Notes under the pieces: generated by a model
Databases searched by the model: none
What the model saw: only the letters and a program-made list of their open reading frames with translations
What the model was told of the DNA's origin: nothing
Source: Imperialibacter sp963977595
GTDB taxonomy: Bacteria > Bacteroidota > Bacteroidia > Cytophagales > Cyclobacteriaceae
Reading direction: 5' to 3'
Assembly (NCBI RefSeq): GCF_048007035.1
Contig: NZ_CP180355.1
Location: forward strand, 1,984,001 to 2,048,000
DNA length: 64,000 nt
Translations under genes and position numbers: made by a program
Part shown: piece by piece, positions 43,478 to 52,533 of the stretch
How positions within the stretch are numbered: position 1 is the first letter of the stretch
Layout: each line of letters opens with the position of its first letter

Positions 43478-43489
43478 CAAACGAATCAA

Positions 43490-44860
43490 ATGAAAGGAAT
43501 AATAATGTGTGTGGGGTTGGTAGCAGCAAGTTTGATTGCCCAACCAGCGCTGGCGCAAGAAGCTGCGTCGGATGGAAATTACAGCCTGCAGGACATGCTT
43601 GGGCTGGCGTTTGAGCATCATGTAGAGATACGGAAAGCAGACCTCAGTATCCTGGAAGGCCAGCAGAAGGTGCGAGAGGTGAAGGCTCAGGCCCTACCAC
43701 AACTAAACGGCAGTGCCAATCTTACTGATAACCTACTGCTACCAGTGCTAATCTTGCCTGGCGAGTTTACCGGCAACCCGGGTACTGTATCACAGGTGCG
43801 AATTGGTACGCAGTATAATTTTGCTGCTTCCGCCTCCGCTTCTCAGCAAATCTTCAATCAGTCGGTGTTCACCGGACTTCAAGCCGCCAAGGCCAGCGAG
43901 GAATTTTATGAGCTGAGCAAGTCACTTACTGAGGAGCAAGTGATTGAGCAAGTGGCCTCGCTTTACTATCAGGTGCTGATCACCCAGCATCAGTTGGAGC
44001 AGATGGAAAGCACTTTGCAAAAACTGGAAGAAAATGTTCGGCTGGTGGCGCTTCAAGTGGATGCAGGTTTTGTAAAGAAAACTGATTTGAGCCGTCTGAA
44101 AGTAAGTCAGACCAATCTGAAAACGCAGGCTGAGGGAATCAGCGATGGCTTGTCGCAACAAAAGAATTTGCTAAAGTATTACACTGGCATTCCGCTGGAG
44201 CAGGATGTTAGTTTGGAAGGATTAAACCCAGCTGAGATGCCCGGTCAGGTTCAGTTAGCTGATGATTCGGAAGTAACTAACCTGACCTCCTACCGCCTGC
44301 TCGATGCACAGCAGCACCTGTATAGTCTGGAGGAAAAAAGCTTCAAATCCGGCTACTTTCCTACCCTCGCACTAACAGCCCAGTATGCCTACAACGGTGT
44401 GGGTAACAACTTCGACTATTTTAAGTCAAAAGAAAACAGCACACTGAACTGGTACGACAATGCATCAATCGGGCTTCAACTGAGCATCCCCATTTTCGAT
44501 GGGTTCAGGAAAGACGCCCAGATACAGCAGTCAAAAATTCATTTGCTCAAAGTGCAGGAAGACAAAAAGTCAACTGAGAAAATGCTAAACCTGCAAAGAG
44601 CCAATGCAATCAATACGATTAGGACAAGTCGGGAAAGCCTCCTTGCTCAGCAGGAGAATGTTGCTCTGGCACAGGAAGTTTACAATGAAGGCCAGCAAAC
44701 TTACAGCGAAGGAATTACTTCATTGTCAGATTTACTGGACGCCGAAACAGCCCTGACAGATGCTCAGCTAGGCTTTGCTTCAGCGCTTTTGCAATACAGA
44801 TTATCAGAACTCCAACTCCTTAAATCCGAAGGAAATATCAAATCATTAGTCAATCAGTAA
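43490..44860 (+). CDS. TolC-family outer membrane efflux protein, RND pump 2
   Basis: 456 residues. Signal peptide to about 23 (AQPALAQ), then OEP repeats with MLGLAFEHHVEIRKADLSIL and ITSLSDLLDAETALTDAQLG at the second repeat. Forms the outer-membrane exit duct. It is 16 bp upstream of the adaptor gene. Compared with pump 1 the order of genes is different (TolC first), so the two pumps are not a recent duplication. Confidence 0.95.
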   Translation: MKGIIMCVGLVAASLIAQPALAQEAASDGNYSLQDMLGLAFEHHVEIRKADLSILEGQQKVREVKAQALPQLNGSANLTDNLLLPVLILPGEFTGNPGTVSQVRIGTQYNFAASASASQQIFNQSVFTGLQAAKASEEFYELSKSLTEEQVIEQVASLYYQVLITQHQLEQMESTLQKLEENVRLVALQVDAGFVKKTDLSRLKVSQTNLKTQAEGISDGLSQQKNLLKYYTGIPLEQDVSLEGLNPAEMPGQVQLADDSEVTNLTSYRLLDAQQHLYSLEEKSFKSGYFPTLALTAQYAYNGVGNNFDYFKSKENSTLNWYDNASIGLQLSIPIFDGFRKDAQIQQSKIHLLKVQEDKKSTEKMLNLQRANAINTIRTSRESLLAQQENVALAQEVYNEGQQTYSEGITSLSDLLDAETALTDAQLGFASALLQYRLSELQLLKSEGNIKSLVNQ

Positions 44861-44876
44861 TACATCGTCGAAGAAA

Positions 44877-45935
44877 ATGAAAAAGATCATCATAAATACA
44901 GTAGTAGTGCTTGCCATCATTGGCGGTATTGTGTGGGTGCTGAAAGGTAACAAAGAAGAGGCTGCTGCCCTCGCCAGCCTGGCTCAGCAATCGAACGGCT
45001 ATGTGGCTGTGCGAGTGGAAAAAGCCAAAATGGAATCACTTAAGGATGGCTTTACAGCGTTTGGAAATTTCGAACCAACCAGAGAGCTCACCTTTGTTTC
45101 TGAAATTTCGGGCAGGGTCATCTCAATCAATGCCGAGAAGGGGGACAAAATTTCACGGTCTCAAACCATGGCAACGCTTGATCATGAGCTGCTTCAAAAC
45201 GAGGTAGTCGCATCAGAGGCAGCGTTCAAAAAGATGAAAGCCGACCTTGAAAAGTACGAAAAACTAGCTGAGGGCGGTGCCATCACATCTCAGCAACTGG
45301 AAGATGCCAAGCTTGGCTATACCAACGCTGACATAAGGCTCAAAAACGCTAAAAGGAAGCTGCAAGACTCGAGCATCAAAGCTCCATTTGCAGGTACAGT
45401 GAATGCCCGATACATCGAAGTAGGCTCCTACCTGAATGCCGGAGCAAAAATGTTTGACCTTGTGGATGTCAGCAAGCTGAAGCTGACGGTGAAAGTGACA
45501 GAAGCTCAGGTTTTCAAAATACAAAAAGGCATGGCTGTAACTGTTTTTTCAGACATCCTGCCCAACAAAACCTTTGACGGCAAAGTAACTTTCATCGGCG
45601 TGAAAGCAGACGCAAGCCTGAACTACCCTGTGGAAATAGAAGTCAACAACTCATCAGACCAACTGAAAGCTGGCATGTATGCACAGGCGCTGTTCGGCAC
45701 AGGAGATGCAACTCCTCAGCTTACTGTAACCAGAAATGCCATCATTGGCAGTCTTGACCACGCTCAGGTATATGTGAATGAGGGCAACAAGGCGGTGCTT
45801 AGGTCTGTCACTACTGGTGGCTCAGTGGGCGAAAGAGTGGCTATTGTGGCAGGTCTGAAAGAAGGCGAATCGGTTATCACCAGCGGCCAAATCAACCTGA
45901 GCAATGGTGATGTCATTGAAGTACTACAAAACTAA
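44877..45935 (+). CDS. RND periplasmic adaptor (membrane fusion protein), pump 2
   Basis: 352 residues. N-terminal anchor IIINTVVVLAIIGGIVWVL, lipoyl domain with ISGRVISINAEKGDKIS, helical hairpin (about 100-140), then SIKAPFAGTVNARYIEVGSY and the barrel. Couples the pump at 45948 to TolC. Spacing 16 bp from TolC and 12 bp to RND, a single transcript. Confidence 0.95.
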   Translation: MKKIIINTVVVLAIIGGIVWVLKGNKEEAAALASLAQQSNGYVAVRVEKAKMESLKDGFTAFGNFEPTRELTFVSEISGRVISINAEKGDKISRSQTMATLDHELLQNEVVASEAAFKKMKADLEKYEKLAEGGAITSQQLEDAKLGYTNADIRLKNAKRKLQDSSIKAPFAGTVNARYIEVGSYLNAGAKMFDLVDVSKLKLTVKVTEAQVFKIQKGMAVTVFSDILPNKTFDGKVTFIGVKADASLNYPVEIEVNNSSDQLKAGMYAQALFGTGDATPQLTVTRNAIIGSLDHAQVYVNEGNKAVLRSVTTGGSVGERVAIVAGLKEGESVITSGQINLSNGDVIEVLQN

Positions 45936-45947
45936 GCACCAGCAATC

Positions 45948-48900
45948 ATGGAAATTACCAAAATATCTATCAAGAGGCCCTCACTAGTAGTGGTGCTGTT
46001 TACCATCCTGATCTTTCTGGGTGCTATCAGCTACTTCTCACTCAACTATGAGCTGATCCCAAAATTCAGCCCTCCTATACTAACTGTAAGCACAGTCTAT
46101 CCCGGCGCTTCTCCTTATGAAGTAGAAAACTCGGTCTCGAAAGAGCTGGAGAACACCTTGTCTTCTCTGGAAAACATCGATCAGCTACGTACCACCTCCA
46201 TTGAGGGTGTATCCATCATTGTGATTCAGCTAAAAGCTGACGCAGATGTTGACCTGGCTCTGCAAGAGGCTCAGCGAAAAATCAACACCATTATGGGCAA
46301 CCTGCCCGAGGACGTAAGAGCGCCTGCACTCAACAAGTTCAGCTTCGATGACCTGCCTATTATGCGCATGGGAGCCACAGCCGACATGGAGGCGACCAAG
46401 TTTTACGACGTGGTGGAAAACAGGATACAGCCTGCCCTTGCACGTATCCCCGGTGTAGCTCAAATCAATATCATAGGCGGTGAAGAGCGTGAAATCAGGG
46501 TGAACATCAATCGTGAACGATTGAATGCCTACAACCTGTCCATCCTTCAGGTATCACAACTCATCCAGAATGCCAACCTTGATTTCCCCACAGGCAAAAT
46601 AAAAACCAGCGAAGATCAGGTGCTTGTTCGTTTGGCAGGTAAATATGAGTCATTGGATCAGATGCGCAACCTGGTGGTGACTGTGGTGGACGGCGCTCCT
46701 GTGAGGTTGAAAGACATTGCCGAAGTACAGGACACCAAGAAGGAGGCTACCATGATCACCCGGGTTGACAGGGTCAACTCCCTGGGTATTTCCATCCTTA
46801 AGCAATCGGATGCCAACGCCGTGGAGGTAAGCCGTCTGGTGAATGCAGAAATCACAAAGCTTCAAAAAATATATGCCGGCGACAATTTGAGATTCAGCAT
46901 TGCCTCCGACTCTTCGGGATACACCCTGGAAGCCGCTGATTCGGTAATACACGACTTATTTATCGCAATCATTCTCGTAGCCATCGTGATGCTACTGTTT
47001 CTTCACTCTCTGCGAAACGCCATTATCGTAATGATTGCGGTGCCGTTGTCGCTCATTTCGACATTCATTGCTATCAACTTGCTGGACTACTCACTAAACC
47101 TGATGACACTTCTGGCACTTTCACTTGTGGTGGGTATCCTGGTGGATGACGCCATTGTGGTGATTGAGAACATCTATCGCCACATGGAAATGGGGAAGAG
47201 CCGGGCAAGGGCCGCCTTTGACGGTGTAAAAGAAATCGGGTTTACAGTAGTGTCGATCACCATGGTGATTGTGGTGGTGTTCTTCCCTATCGCCCTCACT
47301 TCAGGACTTATCTCTAACCTGATGAAGCAGTTTTCGATAGTAGTTGTGATCTCCACACTGCTCAGCTTGCTGGTTTCATTTACGGTCATCCCTCTTCTTT
47401 CCTCCAGGTTTTCGAAACTCGAGCACCTTTCTAATAAAAACCTCTTTGGAAGATTTATCCTTGGCTTCGAAAAAGGAATTGATGGGTTTGCATCCTGGCT
47501 CAAGGGAATTCTTGTGTGGGCCCTTGGTCATAAGTTTGTAACCATCGCTGTCACTTTCGTTCTCTTCGTGGCAGCCGTAGCGCTGGTTCCAATGGGTTTC
47601 ATTGGCGCTGAGTTTGTCACACAAGGCGACCGTGGAGAGTTCATCGTTCAGGTGGAAATGCCTAAGGATGCCACCCTCGAACAGACAAACCTTGCCACCA
47701 GAAAAATTGAAGATATTTTGGCAGAAAAGCCCGAAATCACATCGCTGTTCACCACTGTTGGTCAGCAGTCTACTGGTGGCGTGGGGGGTTCCGCACAGGG
47801 AACGGCCTACGCTGCCGAAATTACGGTAAAGGTTGTGCCTGAAGATCAAAGAGAGCACTCGAGTAATATCCTGGCTAGCTTACTTAAAAATGAGCTGGAG
47901 GCCAAAGTGCCAGAAGCCAAAATCAAGACCACGCCGATTTCCATCATGGGTACGGCCAACCAGGCACCCATCGATATCATTGTGAAAGGGCCTACTCTTG
48001 ACAGTGTGATGGTGTATGCCAACAAAGTGTTGGAAGAGGTGAAGAAAGTATCCGGCACCACCGAAATGAAACTATCGGTGGAAGCAGGTAACCCGGAAAT
48101 ATTTGTGGCTGTTGACCGTGACAAGATGGCTTCCCTGGGCTTATCGCTCGAGATGGTCGGTGCCACGATGCAAACAGCATTTAACGGCAACAACAATGCG
48201 AAGTTCCGTCAGGGAGAGTACGACTACGATATCAATATCAAGTTCGACGACTTCGACAGGAAGAGCATAGACGATATCAAAGCGCTCAGCCTTGTGAACA
48301 ACAAAGGGCAGCTTATCCGGCTGGACCAGTTCGCTGCGGTCAAGGAAAGCACCGGCCCTTCAAGGCTGGAGAGAAAGGACAGAATTACCTCTGTGTCTGT
48401 ACAGTCGCAGGTGATAGGTCGTCCCTCAGGTACTGTAACTGCTGAGATCAGGGAGAGATTGGCGAAACTCGATCCTCCGACTGAGGTAAGCTATGAGTTC
48501 GGTGGGGATGCGCAGAACCAGTCAGAGGCTTTCTCAAGCCTTTTGATCGCCTTTGCATCCTCCATCCTCCTGGTGTATTTAATTCTTGTAGCCCTGTACG
48601 ATAACTATGTCTATCCTTTCGTGGTGTTGTTCTCCATTCCACTGGCCATGGTTGGTTCGTTGCTGGCCCTTGCCATGACGCAGAACACACTCAGTATTTT
48701 CACCATTCTGGGTATCATTATGCTGATAGGTCTCGTGGCGAAAAACGCCATTCTGGTGGTGGACTTTACGAACCACCTGAAGGAGAAAGGTATGAAAACG
48801 AAGGATGCCCTGGTCGAAGCTACTCAGGAACGTCTCAGGCCCATTCTTATGACCACCATTGCTATGGTGATTGGAATGCTTCCGATTGCCATTGCTACCG

Positions 48901-49121
48901 GCCCTGGTGCTGCGTGGAAAAACGGCCTTGCGTGGGCCATCATTGGTGGCTTAATCAGCTCTATGTTCCTGACGCTGGTGGTGATACCCGTGGCCTATCA
49001 AATTGTTGACAGCGTCCTTGCCAGGTTTGGGCTTGACAAAAAAGGACACGACTATGCCAAAGAACTTGACGAAAGCGAAGGCGTGGAAGAGAAACATATC
49101 GAAGAATTAATGCACGCATAA
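45948..49121 (+). CDS. RND multidrug efflux transporter, HAE1/AcrB family, pump 2
   Basis: 1057 residues with 12 predicted membrane segments. SIKRPSLVVVLFTILIFLG at the start, TM4 Asp pair in VVGILVDDAIVVIENIYRH, and FTILGIIMLIGLVAKNAILVVDF in the second half. The C-terminus is long, charged and cytosolic. Proton-driven tripartite efflux; substrate unknown. A hairpin separates it from the tetR gene. Confidence 0.96.
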   Translation: MEITKISIKRPSLVVVLFTILIFLGAISYFSLNYELIPKFSPPILTVSTVYPGASPYEVENSVSKELENTLSSLENIDQLRTTSIEGVSIIVIQLKADADVDLALQEAQRKINTIMGNLPEDVRAPALNKFSFDDLPIMRMGATADMEATKFYDVVENRIQPALARIPGVAQINIIGGEEREIRVNINRERLNAYNLSILQVSQLIQNANLDFPTGKIKTSEDQVLVRLAGKYESLDQMRNLVVTVVDGAPVRLKDIAEVQDTKKEATMITRVDRVNSLGISILKQSDANAVEVSRLVNAEITKLQKIYAGDNLRFSIASDSSGYTLEAADSVIHDLFIAIILVAIVMLLFLHSLRNAIIVMIAVPLSLISTFIAINLLDYSLNLMTLLALSLVVGILVDDAIVVIENIYRHMEMGKSRARAAFDGVKEIGFTVVSITMVIVVVFFPIALTSGLISNLMKQFSIVVVISTLLSLLVSFTVIPLLSSRFSKLEHLSNKNLFGRFILGFEKGIDGFASWLKGILVWALGHKFVTIAVTFVLFVAAVALVPMGFIGAEFVTQGDRGEFIVQVEMPKDATLEQTNLATRKIEDILAEKPEITSLFTTVGQQSTGGVGGSAQGTAYAAEITVKVVPEDQREHSSNILASLLKNELEAKVPEAKIKTTPISIMGTANQAPIDIIVKGPTLDSVMVYANKVLEEVKKVSGTTEMKLSVEAGNPEIFVAVDRDKMASLGLSLEMVGATMQTAFNGNNNAKFRQGEYDYDINIKFDDFDRKSIDDIKALSLVNNKGQLIRLDQFAAVKESTGPSRLERKDRITSVSVQSQVIGRPSGTVTAEIRERLAKLDPPTEVSYEFGGDAQNQSEAFSSLLIAFASSILLVYLILVALYDNYVYPFVVLFSIPLAMVGSLLALAMTQNTLSIFTILGIIMLIGLVAKNAILVVDFTNHLKEKGMKTKDALVEATQERLRPILMTTIAMVIGMLPIAIATGPGAAWKNGLAWAIIGGLISSMFLTLVVIPVAYQIVDSVLARFGLDKKGHDYAKELDESEGVEEKHIEELMHA

Positions 49122-49136
49122 GTTTGGTTGGTGGAT

Positions 49137-49172
49137 GGGCGGAGTTAAAGAGTTCATGGCTCCGCTCCGCCC
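49137..49172 (+). terminator. Possible terminator after RND pump 2
   Basis: Stem GGGCGGAG / CTCCGCCC (49137-49144 and 49165-49172) with a 20-nt loop that contains further GGCTCC pairing, then TTATTTC. Loop length makes it weaker than a typical terminator. Confidence 0.5.
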
Positions 49173-49187
49173 TTATTTCTTGAATCC

Positions 49188-49799
49188 ATGGAAGCAAACG
49201 ACACCAAAGAAAGAATCATCAGCTACCTGCTGGACAAATTCCTGACAGAGCCTACCCGGCTGGACACTGTCGACGAATGGGCCAGAGATCTGGGCATGTC
49301 CAAGAAAACGATCTACAAGCATTTTCCGGCCAAAGAGCACCTGCTTAGCGAACTATTTTCCACTATGCTGGAGAAACAGAGGCTGATGTTAACAACAATA
49401 TTAGAAGGCGAGAATTCTTCCCTTCACAAACTGCTCCTCTTCATCAATCATTTCAAAATGGTTTTGGAGCGAATCCCCGGCGGGGTAATCCTGCAGATTG
49501 AGAAGCACCACCGGGAGGTATACAGCATTTGGGAGACCTACAAGCAGGAGTTCATAGATCAAATTTTCGTCCAAATGATCGAAGGCGGGAAAAAAGATGG
49601 TCACATTATCGCCGATTTAAGCCCCCTATTCCTTTCACGCTTCTGGGAAAACAATGTCCGAAACCTTATCCTCCAATTGCCCTATGCGTCGGTTATGTCT
49701 ACCCGGTCGGCATTTGACGAAATCAAAAAAATCTTTCTTCGTGGCATCTCAACTGCCGAAGGCATCGCCGAGCTTGAAAGAATAGGTGCCATAAAATAA
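49188..49799 (+). CDS. TetR-family transcriptional regulator
   Basis: 203 residues. N-terminal HTH with TKERIISYLLDKFL, ARDLGMSKKTIYKHFPAKEHLLSELF (the classic recognition helix and following turn), then an all-helical ligand domain. It follows RND pump 2 by 66 bp, so it may respond to pump substrates, or may serve another target. No palindrome like the GTTCGTTT sites is found before it. Confidence 0.92.
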   Translation: MEANDTKERIISYLLDKFLTEPTRLDTVDEWARDLGMSKKTIYKHFPAKEHLLSELFSTMLEKQRLMLTTILEGENSSLHKLLLFINHFKMVLERIPGGVILQIEKHHREVYSIWETYKQEFIDQIFVQMIEGGKKDGHIIADLSPLFLSRFWENNVRNLILQLPYASVMSTRSAFDEIKKIFLRGISTAEGIAELERIGAIK

Positions 49800-49871
49800 C
49801 CACTCATCCCAAATACGTTGAGGCCGTTGCCAGTCATGGTAACTTTGGTATTCACCATGACAAAGACGGTT

Positions 49872-52421
49872 ATGAAGCGTATATTTCTACTACTATTTGC
49901 TTTTGTATTCACGGGGTTAGCTCAGGCCCAAAACGAGTATTTCTTTCCAGAACACGGAAATTTCGATTCAAGCATACCGAGCCCGGAGGAGTTTCTAGGC
50001 TACCCCATCGGCGATTGGCATACCCGCCACGACAACATCGTAGCCTACATGGAAAAGTTGGCTGCCGTGTCCGACAGAGCTATTGTTCAGAATATTGGCT
50101 ACACCTATGAGCACAGGGCGCAGGTAGTGCTTACCATCTCCAGTCCGGCTAATCTTGGCCGCCTCGAAGCCATCCGCACCGAGCACCTCAAGCTTACTGA
50201 CCCGGCTCAACCCATGCCCGACATCAGCAAAATTCCCGCTATCATTCACCTGGGCTACAACGTGCACGGCAATGAACCAAGCTCAGCAGAAGCTGCACTA
50301 CTTACTGCCTATTATCTGGTAGCTTCCAATGAGCCGGAAGCCGAACAATATCGCCAAAACGGGGTCATCTTCATCGAGCCCTCACTGAACCCGGACGGCC
50401 GTGACCGCCACGCCAACTGGGCCAATATGCACAAGGGCTTCCCTCCGGTGGCCGATGGTGTAGACAGGGAGCACAACGAGGTGTGGCCTGGCGGACGAAC
50501 CAACCACTACTGGTATGACCTCAACCGTGACTGGCTGCCGCTCGCTCACATCGAAAGCCAAAACAGAATCAAGTGGCACCAGAAGTGGTACCCCAACATG
50601 GTGACCGACTTTCACGAAATGGGCACCAACAGCACCTATTTCTTCGAACCTACCAAGCCCTATGGTTCAGAAAACCCTGTAGTGGGCCGCAAGAACTACG
50701 ACGTGCTGAATCCCGCAATGGCCAAATACTTCCATGAGTCGCTTGACGGGCTGGGTTCTCTTTACTTCCTCAGAGAGCAATACGACAACTCTTATCCTGG
50801 TTACGGCGCCACCTATGCCGATATTCATGGAGGGCTCGGTGTTACTTTCGAACAAGCCAGTAGCCGTGGCCACTTGCAGCATACAACTACAAAAGACATC
50901 ACTTTTGCCTTCACCATTCGCAACCATGTAGCCACCAGTCTGGCGACAGTGAAAGGTGTGGTAAAGGAAAAAGAAACCTTCCAACGCCACATGAAGGAGT
51001 TCTTCGAAGAAAGCGTGAAGCAGGGCGCTGCCGACCCTATTAAAGCCTATGTGTTTGGCGATAACTTTGACAGCGGCAGAACCAATGCCTTCGTTGATCT
51101 TTTGCTTCAGCACCACGTAAAGGTGTATGAGAATCCGACAACTCAAACCTTGTCGGGGCAGCGTTTCGAAAGCGGAAAATCTTACCTCGTACCTACCAAC
51201 CAGAAGCAGTACCGTATTGTGCGCTCTGTTTTTGAGAAGGTAAAACAATACGAGGACTCGGTGTTTTACGATGCCTCCACCTGGACGATGATACTGGCGT
51301 ACGGACTACCACATGCCGAAATAAAAGCCAAAGCACCTGCTCTAGGTGCAGAACTCACAGCAGTTTCAGCTGCGAAGCCAACAGTGGAAAAGGCAACCTA
51401 TGCCTACATTCTCGACTGGAGAGAATATGCGGCACCAAAGGCACTTTATCATTTGCTGAAAAACGGCGTTTTTGCCAAAGTAGCCTACCAGCCTTTTTCA
51501 GCCATAGTGAAGGGAGCCGAAAAAAACTACTCCTATGGCTCGATACTCGTGTCAGTGGCTGATCAGAATGTAGATGCCGAAAAACTCTTTTCACTCGTAA
51601 AGGAGGCAAGTGAGCTCTCAGGCTTGACGTTTGATGCAACGGCCACAGGGTACACCGACAAAGGTGTCGGACTTGGTTCAAGAAGCTTCGAAACCGTTAC
51701 GCTTCCCAAAGCGCTGATGGTTATCGGTGAGGGAATATTCCTTTATGAAGCTGGCGAAGTGTGGCATTTGCTCGACAGCAAAATCGGTATGCCCATCACA
51801 AAAGTGGACAAGGGCGACCTAGGACAGGTGAGGCTCTCGGACTACAACACCGTGATCCTGGTGAACGGACGATACAATGATGTGTCAGACAGTTTCATTG
51901 AAGATCTGAAAGCCTGGATTCGTGGCGGAGGAACACTTATAACGCAAAAAGGCGCTACTGAATGGGCGATCTCCAAAGGCCTGGTGAAAGAAAAACTGGC
52001 AGAAAGCAAAGACGAAAAGACGCCGGGGAGAATGGACTATGAAGATGCCCGCAACTACTATGGTGCTCAAAGTATTGGTGGAGTGATTTTCGAAGCTGAC
52101 CTGGACTTAACTAACCCCATCGCTTTTGGGTACAGCTCGAAGAAGTTACCAGTATACCGGAACAGCACCATCTTTATGAAGCCTAGCGAAAGCCCTTTCC
52201 GCACGGCAGCACAGTACACTGCCCAGCCCTGGCTGGCGGGTTTCGTCACACCGTCTAATGTAGAAAAGGTGAAAGATTCTCCTTCGATTCTGCTGGATGG
52301 AAGCGGCCGGGGCAGAACTATTTTGTTTACCGACAACTGCAACTTCAGAGGCTACTGGTATGGCACTAATAAGCTGTTTTTGAATGCGCTATTTTTCGGA
52401 AGCACCATATCGGTGCCATAA
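49872..52421 (+). CDS. Secreted M14-family zinc carboxypeptidase with C-terminal glutaminase-like domain
   Basis: 849 residues from the start at 49872 (MKRIFLLLFAF), chosen because it gives a signal peptide ending GLAQAQ. M14 zinc ligands are His 132 and Glu 135 in NVHGNEPSSAE and His 248 in VTDFHEMG; the general-base Glu is in GVTFEQASSRG. The C-terminal half (about 470-720) looks like a class I glutaminase-like domain without an obvious catalytic set. Probably trims peptides or peptidoglycan stems outside the inner membrane. It begins 72 bp after tetR, probably unrelated in function. Confidence 0.92.
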   Translation: MKRIFLLLFAFVFTGLAQAQNEYFFPEHGNFDSSIPSPEEFLGYPIGDWHTRHDNIVAYMEKLAAVSDRAIVQNIGYTYEHRAQVVLTISSPANLGRLEAIRTEHLKLTDPAQPMPDISKIPAIIHLGYNVHGNEPSSAEAALLTAYYLVASNEPEAEQYRQNGVIFIEPSLNPDGRDRHANWANMHKGFPPVADGVDREHNEVWPGGRTNHYWYDLNRDWLPLAHIESQNRIKWHQKWYPNMVTDFHEMGTNSTYFFEPTKPYGSENPVVGRKNYDVLNPAMAKYFHESLDGLGSLYFLREQYDNSYPGYGATYADIHGGLGVTFEQASSRGHLQHTTTKDITFAFTIRNHVATSLATVKGVVKEKETFQRHMKEFFEESVKQGAADPIKAYVFGDNFDSGRTNAFVDLLLQHHVKVYENPTTQTLSGQRFESGKSYLVPTNQKQYRIVRSVFEKVKQYEDSVFYDASTWTMILAYGLPHAEIKAKAPALGAELTAVSAAKPTVEKATYAYILDWREYAAPKALYHLLKNGVFAKVAYQPFSAIVKGAEKNYSYGSILVSVADQNVDAEKLFSLVKEASELSGLTFDATATGYTDKGVGLGSRSFETVTLPKALMVIGEGIFLYEAGEVWHLLDSKIGMPITKVDKGDLGQVRLSDYNTVILVNGRYNDVSDSFIEDLKAWIRGGGTLITQKGATEWAISKGLVKEKLAESKDEKTPGRMDYEDARNYYGAQSIGGVIFEADLDLTNPIAFGYSSKKLPVYRNSTIFMKPSESPFRTAAQYTAQPWLAGFVTPSNVEKVKDSPSILLDGSGRGRTILFTDNCNFRGYWYGTNKLFLNALFFGSTISVP

Positions 52422-52533
52422 TTCAGACCTTGGTTGCATTTTAACATGTTTTAAAAGGGTAAGCCGAAAAGATTTTCTATATTTTGAATTGAATACAACG
52501 GATACATAATATTTAACTACACATCCTTATCTC

